Origin: Streptomyces sp. CA-210063
GTDB lineage: Bacteria > Actinomycetota > Actinomycetes > Streptomycetales > Streptomycetaceae
NCBI RefSeq assembly: GCF_024612015.1
Contig: NZ_CP102512.1
Coordinates: forward strand, 3,968,001 to 4,032,000
Reading direction: 5' to 3'
Length of the DNA: 64,000 nucleotides
Shown: positions 38,313 to 48,180 of the stretch, piece after piece
Numbering within the stretch: the stretch's first letter is position 1
Layout: the number at the start of each line of letters is the position of its first letter
The notes under the pieces: generated by a model
The model's input: the letters and a program-made list of their open reading frames with translations, nothing else
The model's database searches: none
What the model was told of the DNA's origin: nothing
Translations under genes and position numbers: made by a program

Positions 38313-39671
38313 TCAGCCCAACGCAGACTTCACAACATCAGCAAGCCGCCCAGCCACAGCCCGCGCCTGCTCGATATCCGCAGCCTCGACCATCACCCGA
38401 ACCAACGGCTCGGTCCCGGACGGCCGCAACAACACCCGCCCCGTAGACCCGAGTTCCCCCTCCGCCTCAGCCACCGCCGCCGCCAGCTCCACGGATGTCC
38501 CCACCCGCGACCGATCCACATCCGGCACATTGATGAGCACCTGCGGCAGCCGCTCCATCACACCGGCGAGGTCCTTGAGCGTACGCCCGGTCTGTGCGAC
38601 CCGAGCCGCCAGCAGCAGCCCTGTCAGCGTCCCGTCCCCGGTCGTCGCGTGGTCGGAGATGATCACATGCCCGGACTGCTCGCCCCCGAGGGCGTACCCG
38701 TGCTCCTTCATCTCCTCCAGCACATACCGGTCCCCGACCCCGGTCTGCACCAGCTTCAGCCCCTCCCGCTCCAACGCCAGCTTGAAGCCGAGGTTGGACA
38801 TCACGGTCGCGACCACGGTGTCCGACCGGAGCACCCCCCGCTCCCGCATGGCCAGGGCGAGTACGGCCAGGATCTGGTCCCCGTCGACCTCGTTGCCCTC
38901 GTGGTCCACGGCGAGGCACCGGTCCGCGTCCCCGTCGTGCGCGATACCGAGGTGCGCCCCGTGCTCCACGACGGCGGCGCGCAGCTTCCCGAGGTGCGTG
39001 GACCCGCACCCGTCGTTGATGTTGAGCCCGTTCGGCTCGGTTCCGATGGTGACGATCTCGGCACCGGCGCGCGTGAACACCTCCGGCGAGACCCCGGCGG
39101 CCGCGCCGTGCGCCTCGTCGAGGACGACCTTCAGCCCGTCGAGCCGGTTGGGCAGCACGGAGAGCAGATGAGCGACGTACCGCTCGAAGCCCTCGTCGTA
39201 CGACCGGACGCGCCCGACACCCGCGCCCGTCGGCCGGTCCCAGGGAGCCCCCGTCCGGTGCTCCTCGTACACGCCTTCGATCCGGTCCTCCAGCTCGTCG
39301 GCGAGCTTGTGGCCGCCGCGGGCGAAGAACTTGATCCCGTTGTCGGGCATGGCGTTGTGGCTGGCGGAGAGCATCACGCCGAGGTCGGCGCCCAGCTCGC
39401 CGGTGAGGAACGCCACCGCGGGGGTGGGCAGCACACCGACGCGCAGCACGTCGACGCCCGCGCTGGCGAGGCCGGCCACGACGGCCGCCTCCAGGAACTC
39501 CCCGGACGCTCGCGGATCCCGCCCGACCACCGCCACCGGCTTGTGGCCCTCGAACGTTCCCGACTCGGCGAGTACATGTGCCGCCGCGACGGAGAGTCCG
39601 AGCGCGAGCTCGGCCGTCAGATCCGCGTTGGCGACACCGCGCACGCCGTCCGTGCCGAAGAGTCGTCCCAC
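38313..39671 (-). CDS. glmM: Phosphoglucosamine mutase
   Basis: 452-aa enzyme converting glucosamine-6-phosphate to the 1-phosphate. The N-terminal [14 protein letters not shown], the phosphoserine loop [16 protein letters not shown], the metal loop [12 protein letters not shown], the sugar loop GGEQSGHVI and the phosphate-binding [14 protein letters not shown] are all intact. GTG start. It lies downstream of rplM-rpsI on the same strand, beyond a strong terminator. Confidence 0.98.
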   Translation of the reverse strand: MGRLFGTDGVRGVANADLTAELALGLSVAAAHVLAESGTFEGHKPVAVVGRDPRASGEFLEAAVVAGLASAGVDVLRVGVLPTPAVAFLTGELGADLGVMLSASHNAMPDNGIKFFARGGHKLADELEDRIEGVYEEHRTGAPWDRPTGAGVGRVRSYDEGFERYVAHLLSVLPNRLDGLKVVLDEAHGAAAGVSPEVFTRAGAEIVTIGTEPNGLNINDGCGSTHLGKLRAAVVEHGAHLGIAHDGDADRCLAVDHEGNEVDGDQILAVLALAMRERGVLRSDTVVATVMSNLGFKLALEREGLKLVQTGVGDRYVLEEMKEHGYALGGEQSGHVIISDHATTGDGTLTGLLLAARVAQTGRTLKDLAGVMERLPQVLINVPDVDRSRVGTSVELAAAVAEAEGELGSTGRVLLRPSGTEPLVRVMVEAADIEQARAVAGRLADVVKSALG

Positions 39672-39870
39672 TGTGGTGTCCTCCGAATTGCTGAGAATGT
39701 GCGGCTCGTACCAGATGGTCCCGTACCGGGTGGTCCCCTACCCGGTGTCCCCGAGTGTCCCGGTACTCCCCGGACCAAGTACATCCCCTGAGACTGTCCT
39801 CCCCCTTTCGGGGTTGTACCGACAGTCTGTGTATAAGCCTGTGATAAGCGATCAACCCTGCTACGCAAAC

Positions 39871-39904
39871 CGCCCCGGCGGCACGGGTACGTGCCGCCGG
39901 GGCG
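39871..39904 (-). terminator. rplM-rpsI terminator hairpin
   Basis: Perfect 14-bp stem, CGCCCCGGCGGCAC paired with GTGCCGCCGGGGCG around a 6-base loop, starting 27 bp after the rpsI stop. It is followed on the minus strand only by a short GTTTG, as is common for Streptomyces terminators. Confidence 0.85.
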
Positions 39905-39931
39905 ATGCGCGTGATACGGCGCAAGCGGGAT

Positions 39932-40468
39932 TTAGCGCTTGCTGTACTGCGGAGCCTTACGGGCCTTCTTCAGACCGGCCTTCTTGCGCTCGACCGCACG
40001 GTCGTCGCGCTTGAGGAAGCCGGCCTTCTTGAGGGCGCCGCGGTTGTTGTCGACGTCGGCCTCGTTCAGCGCACGGGCGACACCGAGACGGAGCGCACCG
40101 GCCTGACCGGAGACACCGCCACCGGCGATACGGGCGATGACGTCGTAGCGACCCTCGAGCTCAAGAACCTTGAAAGGCTCGTTGACCTCCTGCTGGTGCA
40201 CCTTGTTCGGGAAGTAGTCCTCGAGCGTACGCCCGTTGATCTTCCACTTGCCGGAGCCCGGCACGATGCGCACACGCGCGATGGCGTTCTTGCGACGGCC
40301 CAGGCCGGCGGCCGGCTGGGGGTCGCCGAAGCGGCCGGCAAGGTCCCCCGAGGTCTCAGTGGTGTACTCACCCTCGACGGGGACCTCGGACTCGGTGGTG
40401 TAGCTGTCAATGTCGACAAGCTCGGTCTCGGTCTCTTCGACCGGCTGCTCGACGGTGGTCTCGGCCAC
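39932..40468 (-). CDS. rpsI: 30S ribosomal protein S9
   Basis: 178-aa S9. The conserved core starts near residue 50 ([20 protein letters not shown]) and ends with the expected [12 protein letters not shown], which reaches the ribosomal P site. The first 45-50 residues are an acidic extension ([20 protein letters not shown]) typical of actinobacteria. It follows rplM after 42 bp. Confidence 0.98.
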   Translation of the reverse strand: MAETTVEQPVEETETELVDIDSYTTESEVPVEGEYTTETSGDLAGRFGDPQPAAGLGRRKNAIARVRIVPGSGKWKINGRTLEDYFPNKVHQQEVNEPFKVLELEGRYDVIARIAGGGVSGQAGALRLGVARALNEADVDNNRGALKKAGFLKRDDRAVERKKAGLKKARKAPQYSKR

Positions 40469-40510
40469 GATTCTCCTCAGATTTCTTCAGGCTTGGGGGT
40501 GTGGCCGGAC

Positions 40511-40954
40511 TTACTGCGCGACCTGGGTGATCTCGAACGGCACCGGCTGCTGGGCGGCGTGCGGGTGCTGGTCGCCCGAGTAGACCTTCAGCTTGGAGAG
40601 CATCTGACGGCCGAGGGTGTTCTTGGGGAGCATGCCCTTGACGGCCTTCTCGACGGCCTTCTCGGGGTTCTTCTCCAGCAGCTCGTCGTAACGGACGGAG
40701 CGCAGACCACCCGGGTAGCCGGAGTGGCGGTAGGCCATCTTCTGGGTCCGCTTGTTGCCGGACAGGTGGACCTTGTCCGCGTTGATGATGATGACGAAGT
40801 CACCAGTGTCGACGTGGGGGGCGTAGATCGGCTTGTGCTTGCCGCGCAGAAGGGTGGCAGCGGTGGTCGCCAGACGACCCAGGACGATGTCCTGGGCGTC
40901 GATGACGTGCCACTGGCGAGTGATGTCGCCGGGCTTGGGGCTGTACGTACGCAC
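40511..40954 (-). CDS. rplM: 50S ribosomal protein L13
   Basis: 147-aa L13. [20 protein letters not shown] marks the N-terminus; [20 protein letters not shown] and [19 protein letters not shown] are conserved. The GTG at 40954 with a GAAGG site is chosen; the longer frame covers only leader sequence. First gene of the rplM-rpsI operon. Confidence 0.98.
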   Translation of the reverse strand: MRTYSPKPGDITRQWHVIDAQDIVLGRLATTAATLLRGKHKPIYAPHVDTGDFVIIINADKVHLSGNKRTQKMAYRHSGYPGGLRSVRYDELLEKNPEKAVEKAVKGMLPKNTLGRQMLSKLKVYSGDQHPHAAQQPVPFEITQVAQ

Positions 40955-41135
40955 GGTTCGTAGCCTTCGCTTCTTCAGTGAGGTTCCTGACAGGTCACCG
41001 AAGACGATCACGACAGCCCTTGCCGCACTGCGGTGACGCATACCGCGTGCTGGCTCGCTGGTCATCGGCCCGGTGGACCGGTGTAAGGGCCCCCCACGTG
41101 AGAATGAGGCAAGCCAATACACATAACGAACACGC

Positions 41136-41165
41136 AGTTTAGCCGGGCGCCCCCGGACGGGTCAA
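41136..41165 (-). promoter_or_regulatory. rplM promoter
   Basis: Minus strand TTGACC (41165-41160), 18-base spacer, TAAACT (41141-41136): near-ideal vegetative promoter. Transcription from about 41129 leaves a leader of some 175 bases before rplM, containing complementary GGGCCC/GGGCC segments around 41070-41095. Confidence 0.75.
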
Positions 41166-41293
41166 AACGGCCCCGGGCCGGGGCCGCGACACCCCTTGAT
41201 CCACTTCGCCCATGGGTTCGATACGATCCGGCCTCACGCGCCGCGAGGTGCGTGAGTCGGACAAGCAACCTGCAAAAAAACGGGGTTCCACAC

Positions 41294-41668
41294 ATGAAGT
41301 TCCGCAAGAGCATGGCCGCCTCGATCGTGGCGGCCGGTGTCGCGCTGACGCTGGGCACCGCCGGGACGGCGTCCGCGTCGAGTCACTACTCGGTGCCCGG
41401 CGGCCAGGTGAAGTTCACGTCCAAGGGCGAGATCCTCAAGATCTGGGACACCAAGGCGGGCACGACCGGTCTCCTCGTCATCGTCGACGACCTGTCCGCG
41501 AAGAACCCGACGATGGACACGTGCAACGTCAAGGGCAAGGGCAAGACCAAGACCTGCGACATGAAGTTCACGAACGGGCACAAGCTCCAGATCGACGTCT
41601 TCTCGTACAAGAAGCTGAGCGACCACAGCACGCGCAAGCTCGTCGCCAGCTGGAAGGACAAGGCGTAA
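41294..41668 (+). CDS. Small secreted protein of unknown function
   Basis: 124-aa protein with a clear signal peptide (KFRKSMAASIVAAGVALTLG, cleavage after ASA). The mature 95 or so residues are beta-rich and Lys-rich (GGQVKFTSKGEILKIWDTKA, TCNVKGKGKTKTCDMKFTNG) with just two cysteines that could form one disulfide. The ATG at 41294 is used since the frame from 41252 adds a non-hydrophobic lead. The gene is divergent from rplM. No family recognised. Confidence 0.8.
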   Translation: MKFRKSMAASIVAAGVALTLGTAGTASASSHYSVPGGQVKFTSKGEILKIWDTKAGTTGLLVIVDDLSAKNPTMDTCNVKGKGKTKTCDMKFTNGHKLQIDVFSYKKLSDHSTRKLVASWKDKA

Positions 41669-41714
41669 CCCATAACTGAGTAAGGCCTCCCCTCGCCCGT
41701 CTAAACTGCGGCCC

Positions 41715-42596
41715 ATGAGCTTTGGGCAGGGGGGGTCTCAGTGGAGCCCCGGGGGTTCTCACAATCCGTGGGACAATCAGTGGAATTCCACCAGTAACCA
41801 GACCCCGGACTGGGCGTCACTCGCCGAGCAGTCCGAAATACGCAACAGACGCCGCAGACTCCTGATGATCGTCGGCGGCGCCCTCGCCACGGTCGGCATA
41901 GGCGTGGCCGTGGCCGTCGCCGTCGTCAACGCCGACAGCGGCACCACCACGGCGAACGGCCCGAACGACCTGCCGGCCACCGCGGACATCCCGAGCGCCA
42001 GCGCCAAGACGGACCCGTCGTTCGCCCCTACCTCGGCCCCGCCCCCGCTGGACCCGAAGGACTTCATCTCCAGCTCGGGCAAGGACAAGGCCCCGATCAG
42101 CCCGGACATCCTCTTCCCGGGCTCCCAGCTGACCGAGAAGGACAACGTCTACCTCAAGGGCCCCACAGCCTCGACGACAGACTGCGCCTCGGCCGTCCAG
42201 GGCACCCTCGACAAGCTCCTGACCAGCAACGGCTGCACCCGTTTCATGCGCGTCACGTACTACAAGGACAAGATCGCGGTGACGGTCGGCGTCGCCCTCT
42301 TCGACACCGAGGCCAAGGCCACCAAGGTCAAGACCGACTGGGACAAGAAGAGCACCATCGTCTCGCTCTCCGGCGACGGCGTCCCGACGTTCTGCCGTAC
42401 GACGTTCTGCCGCACGACCGCCAACTCCTACGGCCGCTACGCCTACTTCACCCTCACCGGCTTCACCAACGGCAAGGACATGACGGAGAAGGACAAGGCC
42501 GCCTTCGCCGCCGGCGACGACCTCAGCAAGTCCACCTTCGACCAGATCCGCCGCCGGGGCGAGACCCAGGCGGCCGCCGCGGCCAACGAGCAGTAA
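41715..42596 (+). CDS. Single-span membrane protein with extracellular domain
   Basis: 293-aa protein. A Gly/Ser/Trp/Asn-rich cytoplasmic N-terminus (about 1-40) is followed by RNRRRR and one membrane span (LLMIVGGALATVGIGVAVAV), a Ser/Pro/Thr linker, and a folded extracellular domain from about residue 130 (VYLKGPTASTTDCASAVQGT, CTRFMRVTYYKDKIAVTVGV). A tandem duplication CRTTFCRTT occurs near residue 225. Unknown function; it may pair with the secreted protein just upstream. Confidence 0.85.
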   Translation: MSFGQGGSQWSPGGSHNPWDNQWNSTSNQTPDWASLAEQSEIRNRRRRLLMIVGGALATVGIGVAVAVAVVNADSGTTTANGPNDLPATADIPSASAKTDPSFAPTSAPPPLDPKDFISSSGKDKAPISPDILFPGSQLTEKDNVYLKGPTASTTDCASAVQGTLDKLLTSNGCTRFMRVTYYKDKIAVTVGVALFDTEAKATKVKTDWDKKSTIVSLSGDGVPTFCRTTFCRTTANSYGRYAYFTLTGFTNGKDMTEKDKAAFAAGDDLSKSTFDQIRRRGETQAAAAANEQ

Positions 42597-42617
42597 CCCG
42601 CGTCCGACCGCCCGGGG

Positions 42618-43481
42618 TCAGCAGCAACCGCCCCCGGGCACACTCGGCAGGGTCCGCCGGTTCCGCGCCTCCTTGTTCCGCGCGGCCAGCAGCTCGTCGG
42701 CCGGATACCCGACCTCCTCCAGGGTCAGCCCGTGCGGCCGTACGACATGCACGGCGGAGTCCCGCACCCCGGCGGCCAGCACCTTCCCGGGCCAGTCGGC
42801 CCCCCGGTGCCCGTCCCCCACGAAGAGCAGCGCCCCGATCAGCGACCGCACCATGTTGTGGCAGAAGGCATCGGCCCGCACGGTCGCGGTGACGACCCCG
42901 TCGTCCCCCCGCACCAGGCTCAGCTCCTGCAGCGTACGAATGGTGGTCGCCCCCTCCCGCCGCTTGCAGTAGGCGGCGAAGTCGTGCTCCCCCAGCAGCC
43001 CCCGCGCGGCCTCATTCATGGCGTCCACGTCGAGCGGCCAGTCGTGCCACAGCACGTGATTGCGCAACAACGGATCGACACCGCCGGGATTGTCGGTGAC
43101 GCGGTACGCGTACCGCCGCCAGACGGCCGAGAACCGGGCGTTGAAGCCACTCGGCGCCTCCCTCAGTGCCCACACCCGCACATCCCTCGGCAACCGCCCG
43201 GCGAGCCGCTTGAGCAGCTTCTCGTGGTGCTCACGCCAGACCGCCTCCGGCAGATCCACATGGGCCACCTGCCCCCGGGCATGCACCCCGGCATCGGTCC
43301 GCCCGGCCACGGTCAGCTCATACGTCTCCCTCGACCGCGTCACGGTCCGCAGAGCGTCCTCGATCTCCCCCTGCACGGTCCGCCGCCCCCCGGCCTGCTT
43401 GGCCCACCCGGAGAACTCGCTCCCGTCGTACGAAAGATCCAACCGCACCCGCACGAACCCGACCTGTACTTCGTCACTCAC
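42618..43481 (-). CDS. truA: tRNA pseudouridine(38-40) synthase
   Basis: 287-aa TruA. The catalytic Asp lies in [31 protein letters not shown] is the N-terminal signature and [19 protein letters not shown] the C-terminal one. GTG start. It follows rplQ beyond an intrinsic terminator, the usual place for truA. Confidence 0.97.
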   Translation of the reverse strand: MSDEVQVGFVRVRLDLSYDGSEFSGWAKQAGGRRTVQGEIEDALRTVTRSRETYELTVAGRTDAGVHARGQVAHVDLPEAVWREHHEKLLKRLAGRLPRDVRVWALREAPSGFNARFSAVWRRYAYRVTDNPGGVDPLLRNHVLWHDWPLDVDAMNEAARGLLGEHDFAAYCKRREGATTIRTLQELSLVRGDDGVVTATVRADAFCHNMVRSLIGALLFVGDGHRGADWPGKVLAAGVRDSAVHVVRPHGLTLEEVGYPADELLAARNKEARNRRTLPSVPGGGCC

Positions 43482-43501
43482 CCCAGAATCCTCTCAGGTA
43501 C

Positions 43502-43536
43502 AAAAAAGCGGACCCGCTCCATACAGGAACGGGCCC
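43502..43536 (-). terminator. Intrinsic terminator of the alpha operon
   Basis: On the minus strand an 11-bp stem with two G-U pairs (GGGCCCGTTCC, loop TGTAT, GGAGCGGGTCC) is followed by GCTTTTTTG. This is the only hairpin with a true T-run that I see in the window, placed about 90 bp after the rplQ stop. Confidence 0.88.
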
Positions 43537-43543
43537 ACTCAAA

Positions 43544-43610
43544 CGCGCCCCCCAAGGGGCGCGGGGAACTGCGCGAACAACCACGACGAAGCCGCGGCCG
43601 CCAACGAACA
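43544..43610. repeat. Dispersed repeat copy E
   Basis: An 8-bp stem, CGCGCCCC-CCAA-GGGGCGCG (43544-43563), is joined to GGGGAACTGCGCGAACAACC and a degenerate tail. It lies between the rplQ stop and the T-run terminator. Confidence 0.85.
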
Positions 43611-43626
43611 GCCCCCCGCAGAACGC

Positions 43627-44130
43627 TTACGCGTCCTTGGACTCCTCGGCAGCTTCCTCGGCCGGAGCCTCGTCAGCCTTGGTGGTGTCGACCTTGGTCT
43701 CGGCGACCTCGGCGTCCTTGGCGGCACGCTTGGTGGCCGCCTCGGCCTCACCCGTGGCCTCCTGCGCGACCGTCAGCGCCTCGACCAGCTCGATGACAGC
43801 CATGGGCGCGTTGTCGCCACGACGGTTACCGATCTTGGTGATACGGGTGTAGCCACCCGGACGGTTCTCGTACCGCGGGCCGATCTCGGTGAAGAGCGTG
43901 TGGACGACGCTCTTGTCCGTGATGACCTGGAGCACCTGGCGGCGGTTGTGAAGGTCGCCCTTCTTCGCCTTGGTGACCAGACGCTCGGCGTACGGCCGCA
44001 GACGGCGGGCCTTCGCCTCGGTGGTGGTGATACGACCGTGCTCGAAAAGGCTCTTCGCGAGGTTCGCGAGCAGCAGCTTCTCGTGCGCGGCACTGCCGCC
44101 CAGACGGGCACCCTTGGTGGGCTTCGGCAT
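43627..44130 (-). CDS. rplQ: 50S ribosomal protein L17
   Basis: 167-aa L17. [20 protein letters not shown] and the core ([40 protein letters not shown]) are normal. An acidic Ala/Glu-rich tail of about 45 residues extends the C-terminus, as in other Streptomyces. It is the last gene of the alpha operon. Confidence 0.98.
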   Translation of the reverse strand: MPKPTKGARLGGSAAHEKLLLANLAKSLFEHGRITTTEAKARRLRPYAERLVTKAKKGDLHNRRQVLQVITDKSVVHTLFTEIGPRYENRPGGYTRITKIGNRRGDNAPMAVIELVEALTVAQEATGEAEAATKRAAKDAEVAETKVDTTKADEAPAEEAAEESKDA

Positions 44131-44238
44131 TTCTTTCTCCTTGGTATCTGCCCCGGCCGTATGAGGTACCGAGGTCAGGACCCGATGAGCGGGCGCTCAT
44201 CGGCAACAACCAGCCCCTCCCGCGAGAGAGGGACGGGA

Positions 44239-44300
44239 CCGCGCCCCGAAAGGGACGCGGGGAACTGCGCGACCAGCCAGAAACCGGCCCGCAGCCAAGA
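44239..44300. repeat. Dispersed repeat copy F
   Basis: CCGCGCCCC-GAAA-GGGACGCGG forms a stem with one mismatch, then GGGGAACTGCGCGACCAGCC and a CGGCCCGCAGCC tail. It lies in the 202-bp rpoA-rplQ gap, inside the operon, so it must permit read-through if rplQ depends on the rpoA transcript. Confidence 0.8.
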
Positions 44301-44332
44301 ACCGGCAGTCGGTTCCGAGCTCTTGGTACTGC

Positions 44333-45355
44333 TTAGTACTGCTCGGTCTCGACGAACCCGGCGTCCGCGTCGTCATCGGCCCCGAACGCGTCCGCCGCAG
44401 CCGTGGGGTCGAATCCGGGCGGGGAGTCCTTGAGCGCCAGGCCCATACCCGCCAGCTTCGCCTTGACCTCGTCGATCGACTTCGCACCGAAGTTACGAAT
44501 GTCGAGCAGGTCGGCCTCGGAGCGCGCGACCAGCTCACCCACGGAGTGGATGCCCTCACGCTTGAGGCAGTTGTACGACCGAACGGTGAGCTCCAGCTCC
44601 TCGATCGGCAGCGCCAGATCGGCGGCGAGGGCGGCGTCCGTGGGGGACGGGCCCATGTCGATGCCCTCGGCGTCGATGTTGAGCTCGCGGGCCAGACCGA
44701 ACAGCTCGACCAGGGTCTTACCGGCCGAAGCCATGGCGTCACGCGGACGCATGGCCTGCTTGGTCTCGACGTCGACGATCAGCTTGTCGAAGTCGGTGCG
44801 CTGCTCGACACGGGTCGCCTCGACCTTGTACGTGACCTTCAGCACGGGGCTGTAGATGGAGTCGACCGGGATACGGCCGATCTCCTGGCCCACCTGCTTG
44901 TTCTGCACGGCGGAGACATAACCGCGGCCACGCTCGACCGTCAGCTCCATCTCCAGCTTGCCCTTGCCGTTGAGCGTGGCGAGGACGAGGTCGGGGTTGT
45001 GCACCTCGACACCGGCCGGGGGCGCGATGTCGGCGGCGGTGACCAGACCCGGGCCCTGCTTGCGCAGGTACATCACGACCGGCTCGTCGTGCTCCGAGGA
45101 GACGACCAGCTGCTTGATGTTGAGGATCAGGTCGGTGACGTCCTCCTTGACGCCCGGCACGGTGGTGAACTCGTGCAGGACACCGTCGATACGGATGGAC
45201 GTGACCGCCGCACCCGGGATCGAGGAGAGGAGGGTACGGCGAAGGGAGTTGCCGAGGGTGTAACCGAAGCCCGGCTCCAGCGGCTCGATCACGAACCGGG
45301 AGCGGAACTCGTCGACGACCTCTTCGGTCAACGAGGGACGCTGAGCGATCAGCAT
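44333..45355 (-). CDS. rpoA: RNA polymerase alpha subunit
   Basis: 340-aa alpha subunit. The N-terminal dimerisation domain ([40 protein letters not shown]) is linked to the C-terminal domain that contacts activators and UP elements ([40 protein letters not shown]). Length normal. It is transcribed after rpsK with a 134-bp gap that holds a hairpin. Confidence 0.99.
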   Translation of the reverse strand: MLIAQRPSLTEEVVDEFRSRFVIEPLEPGFGYTLGNSLRRTLLSSIPGAAVTSIRIDGVLHEFTTVPGVKEDVTDLILNIKQLVVSSEHDEPVVMYLRKQGPGLVTAADIAPPAGVEVHNPDLVLATLNGKGKLEMELTVERGRGYVSAVQNKQVGQEIGRIPVDSIYSPVLKVTYKVEATRVEQRTDFDKLIVDVETKQAMRPRDAMASAGKTLVELFGLARELNIDAEGIDMGPSPTDAALAADLALPIEELELTVRSYNCLKREGIHSVGELVARSEADLLDIRNFGAKSIDEVKAKLAGMGLALKDSPPGFDPTAAADAFGADDDADAGFVETEQY

Positions 45356-45415
45356 GAAGTGAATCCTTCAGTCATGGGCACCCGCTATTTGATGCCCTTG
45401 AGAACTACAAGGGTA

Positions 45416-45449
45416 CGGGCGATATGGCCATGGAGAGCCATACCGCCCG
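45416..45449 (-). other. Intercistronic hairpin between rpsK and rpoA
   Basis: CGGGCGATATGGC and GCCATACCGCCCG pair over 12 of 13 positions around an 8-base loop. There is no T-run. It could act as a partial terminator or a processing or stability element setting the rpoA level. Confidence 0.6.
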
Positions 45450-45489
45450 AAAACCTCAGACCAAGCAGCCGTACGTCCGCCCCGAAGGG

Positions 45490-45894
45490 TCAGACGCGGC
45501 GACGCTTGGGCGGACGGCAGCCGTTGTGCGGGGTGGGCGTGACGTCCTGGATGGAGCCGACCTCGAGACCGGTCGCCTGAAGCGAACGGATGGCCGTCTC
45601 ACGACCCGAACCCGGGCCCTTGACGAACACGTCGACCTTGCGCATGCCGTGCTCCTGCGCGCGACGGGCAGCCGACTCGGCTGCCATCTGCGCGGCGAAC
45701 GGCGTGGACTTCCGGGAGCCCTTGAAGCCGACGTGGCCGGCGGAGGCCCAGGAGATCACGTTGCCCGAGGGGTCCGTGATGGAGACGATCGTGTTGTTGA
45801 ACGTGCTCTTGATGTGCGCGTGGCCGTGAGCGACGTTCTTCTTTTCCTTGCGGCGCACCTTCTTGGCAGCGCCCTGACGACCCTTGGGGGGCAT
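45490..45894 (-). CDS. rpsK: 30S ribosomal protein S11
   Basis: 134-aa S11. [20 protein letters not shown], the [20 protein letters not shown] core and the [19 protein letters not shown]-terminus that lines the mRNA exit are complete. It lies 64 bp after rpsM. Confidence 0.99.
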   Translation of the reverse strand: MPPKGRQGAAKKVRRKEKKNVAHGHAHIKSTFNNTIVSITDPSGNVISWASAGHVGFKGSRKSTPFAAQMAAESAARRAQEHGMRKVDVFVKGPGSGRETAIRSLQATGLEVGSIQDVTPTPHNGCRPPKRRRV

Positions 45895-45958
45895 CTATAA
45901 CTCCTACGGGAGGTGGTCGGTCCTACAGCGAAGACCGCTGGTGAGCGTCCGCTGAGGA

Positions 45959-46339
45959 CTACTTCTTGCCCGGCTTCTTCTTACCGGCGATGGCGCGACG
46001 CGGGCCCTTGCGGGTACGGGCGTTCGTGCTGGTGCGCTGACCGCGGACGGGCAGACCACGACGGTGACGGAGACCCTGGTAGCAGCCGATCTCCACCTTG
46101 CGGCGGATGTCGGCCTGTACCTCGCGACGGAGGTCACCCTCGGTCTTGATGTTGTTGTCCACGTACTCGCGGATCGCGACGAGCTGCTCCTCGGAGAGGT
46201 CGCGAACGCGGGTGTCGGGGTTGACGCCGGTCGCTGCCAGCGTCTCCTGGGAGAGGGTCCGGCCGATGCCGAACACATAGGTGAGGGCAACCTCCACGCG
46301 CTTGTCGCGCGGGATGTCAACACCGGAAACGCGTGCCAT
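45959..46339 (-). CDS. rpsM: 30S ribosomal protein S13
   Basis: 126-aa S13. [20 protein letters not shown], the helix-hairpin-helix ([17 protein letters not shown]) and the basic tail ([18 protein letters not shown], then KKKPGKK) that contacts P-site tRNA are present. It follows rpmJ after a 190-bp gap holding small hairpins (for example CCTCGGC paired with GCCGAGG near 46416-46435). Confidence 0.99.
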   Translation of the reverse strand: MARVSGVDIPRDKRVEVALTYVFGIGRTLSQETLAATGVNPDTRVRDLSEEQLVAIREYVDNNIKTEGDLRREVQADIRRKVEIGCYQGLRHRRGLPVRGQRTSTNARTRKGPRRAIAGKKKPGKK

Positions 46340-46529
46340 TCAATGGCTCCTGGTGATTGTCGGAGGTCTTCCGCAGAACCGGTTCCCAGCCGCCGTACCA
46401 GGTACGAACTGGGTCCTCGGCCTCCGAGCCGAGGGTGTCAGGCGCAAAGCACACCTGGGTCCTGCGTATGAACATATTCAGCTTGCGTCGCGCGAATCTC
46501 TGCGAATCGAGCAGAGGGTCGGTCGTGCG

Positions 46530-46643
46530 TCAGCCCTGGCGCTGCTTGTGGCGCGGGTTCTCGCAGATGACCATGACCCGACCGTGACGGCGGATCACCC
46601 TGCACTTGTCGCAGATCTTCTTGACGCTCGGCTTGACCTTCAT
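46530..46643 (-). CDS. rpmJ: 50S ribosomal protein L36
   Basis: 37-aa L36: [20 protein letters not shown] through NPRHKQRQG. The zinc ligands Cys11, Cys14, Cys27 and His32 are all present (CDKC, then CENPRH), so this is the zinc-containing C+ form. It lies 74 bp after infA. Confidence 0.98.
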   Translation of the reverse strand: MKVKPSVKKICDKCRVIRRHGRVMVICENPRHKQRQG

Positions 46644-46717
46644 GGGGTGAGGTTCTCCGGGTCAGTGCCACCACCCGCATCCCCGGGAGACCGGGGCACG
46701 GAGAGCGGGGGCAAGAT

Positions 46718-46939
46718 CTACTTGTAGCGGTAGACGATCCGGCCACGCGTCAGGTCGTACGGAGACAGCTCCACCACGACCCGGTCGTCAGGGAGGATGC
46801 GGATGTAGTGCATACGCATCTTGCCGCTGATGTGTGCCAGGACCTGGTGGCCGTTCTGGAGCTCGACCTTGAACATGGCGTTCGGCAGAGACTCGACGAC
46901 AGTGCCCTCGATCTCGATGGCACCTTGCTTCTTGGCCAC
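46718..46939 (-). CDS. infA: Translation initiation factor IF-1
   Basis: 73-aa OB-fold IF-1. [20 protein letters not shown] and the [20 protein letters not shown] segment are standard, ending VYRYK. The GTG at 46939 with a GAAGG site gives the normal length; the longer frame covers leader. It heads the infA-rpmJ-rpsM-rpsK-rpoA-rplQ series. Confidence 0.98.
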   Translation of the reverse strand: MAKKQGAIEIEGTVVESLPNAMFKVELQNGHQVLAHISGKMRMHYIRILPDDRVVVELSPYDLTRGRIVYRYK

Positions 46940-47099
46940 GCTTCGCCCTTCGAATCGACTACCTTGATCGACTCCGAGCGACCGAATGAAGACATACGGA
47001 AACACGAGAGCCGACGAGTCAGTCTACGTCAGGGCCCCCGGAAACACGAATTCGGGTAAGGATGCCCAAGGCGGAAGATCCTTATGCCGCCCGGCAGGA

Positions 47100-47160
47100 G
47101 CGCCCCTCAAGGGGCGCGGGGAACTGCGCGAGCGACCACGAACCACGCGCACCCGGCAAC
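47100..47160. repeat. Dispersed repeat copy G
   Basis: GCGCCCC-TCAA-GGGGCGC forms a 7-bp stem, followed by GGGGAACTGCGCGAGCGACC. It lies just after the map stop and before infA, where it can terminate the secY-adk-map message. Confidence 0.8.
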
Positions 47161-47166
47161 GAGAAC

Positions 47167-48003
47167 TCAGCCCATCGGATCAGGGGCCGCAGTAATCCCA
47201 TACTCGGCCAGCTTCGCCTTACCCCCGTCAGGCGCGGTCAGCACCAACGGCCCGTCCACCGTCAACGCCACCGAGTGCTCCCAGTGCGAAGACCACGTGC
47301 CGTCGGTCGTCACCACGGTCCAGTCGTCCGCCAGGACCTCCGTCTTCGGCGTGCCCAGAGACACCATCGGCTCGATGGCGAGGCAGAACCCCGGCACCAG
47401 CTTCGGCCCCTTCCCCCGCCGCCGCTCGACGTAGTTCAGCAGATGCGGATCCATGTGCATCTCGGTCCCGATGCCATGGCCCCCGTAGTCCTCGACGATC
47501 CCGTACTTACCCCCACCCGGCTTCGGCTGCCGGCGGATGTACGTCTCGATGGCCCGGGAGACGTCCACGAGCCGGTTCCCCTGCTTCATCGCGGCGATCC
47601 CGGCCCACATGGACTCCTCGGTCACCCGGGACAGCTCAAGAAGCTCCGGTGCGTGACCGGACCCCACGAACGCGGTGTAGGCCGCGTCACCGTGCCAGCC
47701 GTCCACGATCGCGCCGCAGTCGATGGAGATGATGTCGCCGTCCTTCAGGACGACCTCGTCGCTCGGGATGCCGTGGACCACGACCTCGTTCACCGACGTG
47801 CAGATGGTCGCCGGGAAGCCGCCGTATCCGAGGAAGTTCGACTTGGCCCCGTGCTCCGCGAGCACCTTGCGGGCCACCTCGTCGAGGTCCTTCGTGGAGG
47901 CGCCCGGCACGGCGGCCTCCCGGGTGGCCGCGTGGATGGCGGCGACGACCAGCCCCGCCTCGCGCATCTTGGCGATCTGCTCGGGGCTCTTGATCTGCAC
48001 CAT
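47167..48003 (-). CDS. map: Methionine aminopeptidase type I
   Basis: 278-aa enzyme that removes the initiator Met. Metal ligands are visible in SIDCGAIVDGWHGDAA (two Asp), GGHGIGTEMHMDP (His), CLAIEPM (Glu) and SSHWEHSVAL (Glu). The ATG at 48003, with a GGAGAGG site, gives the normal MVQIKSPEQIAKMREAG start. It follows adk after 177 bp. Confidence 0.97.
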   Translation of the reverse strand: MVQIKSPEQIAKMREAGLVVAAIHAATREAAVPGASTKDLDEVARKVLAEHGAKSNFLGYGGFPATICTSVNEVVVHGIPSDEVVLKDGDIISIDCGAIVDGWHGDAAYTAFVGSGHAPELLELSRVTEESMWAGIAAMKQGNRLVDVSRAIETYIRRQPKPGGGKYGIVEDYGGHGIGTEMHMDPHLLNYVERRRGKGPKLVPGFCLAIEPMVSLGTPKTEVLADDWTVVTTDGTWSSHWEHSVALTVDGPLVLTAPDGGKAKLAEYGITAAPDPMG

Positions 48004-48130
48004 CAGGCTCTCGCCTCTCCACTTCCGGTAAGCATGACTGGGGTCAAGTGTGCCGCAACCATCAATGGGGCAAGCACAGCGGCGAATCACCACGTCCGCG
48101 AGAGCGGCGGCGGCTCAGCCGCACAAAGCA

Positions 48131-48159
48131 GCCGCGGCACCCCTCAAGGGCGCCGCGGC
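48131..48159 (-). terminator. Hairpin between adk and map
   Basis: GCCGCGGC and GCCGCGGC arms, extended by CCCT/AGGG around CA, form a strong stem 22 bp after the adk stop. No T-run follows, so it may be a partial terminator, and map may have its own promoter. Confidence 0.6.
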
Positions 48160-48180
48160 CGACGTACTGATCGACGAGAC

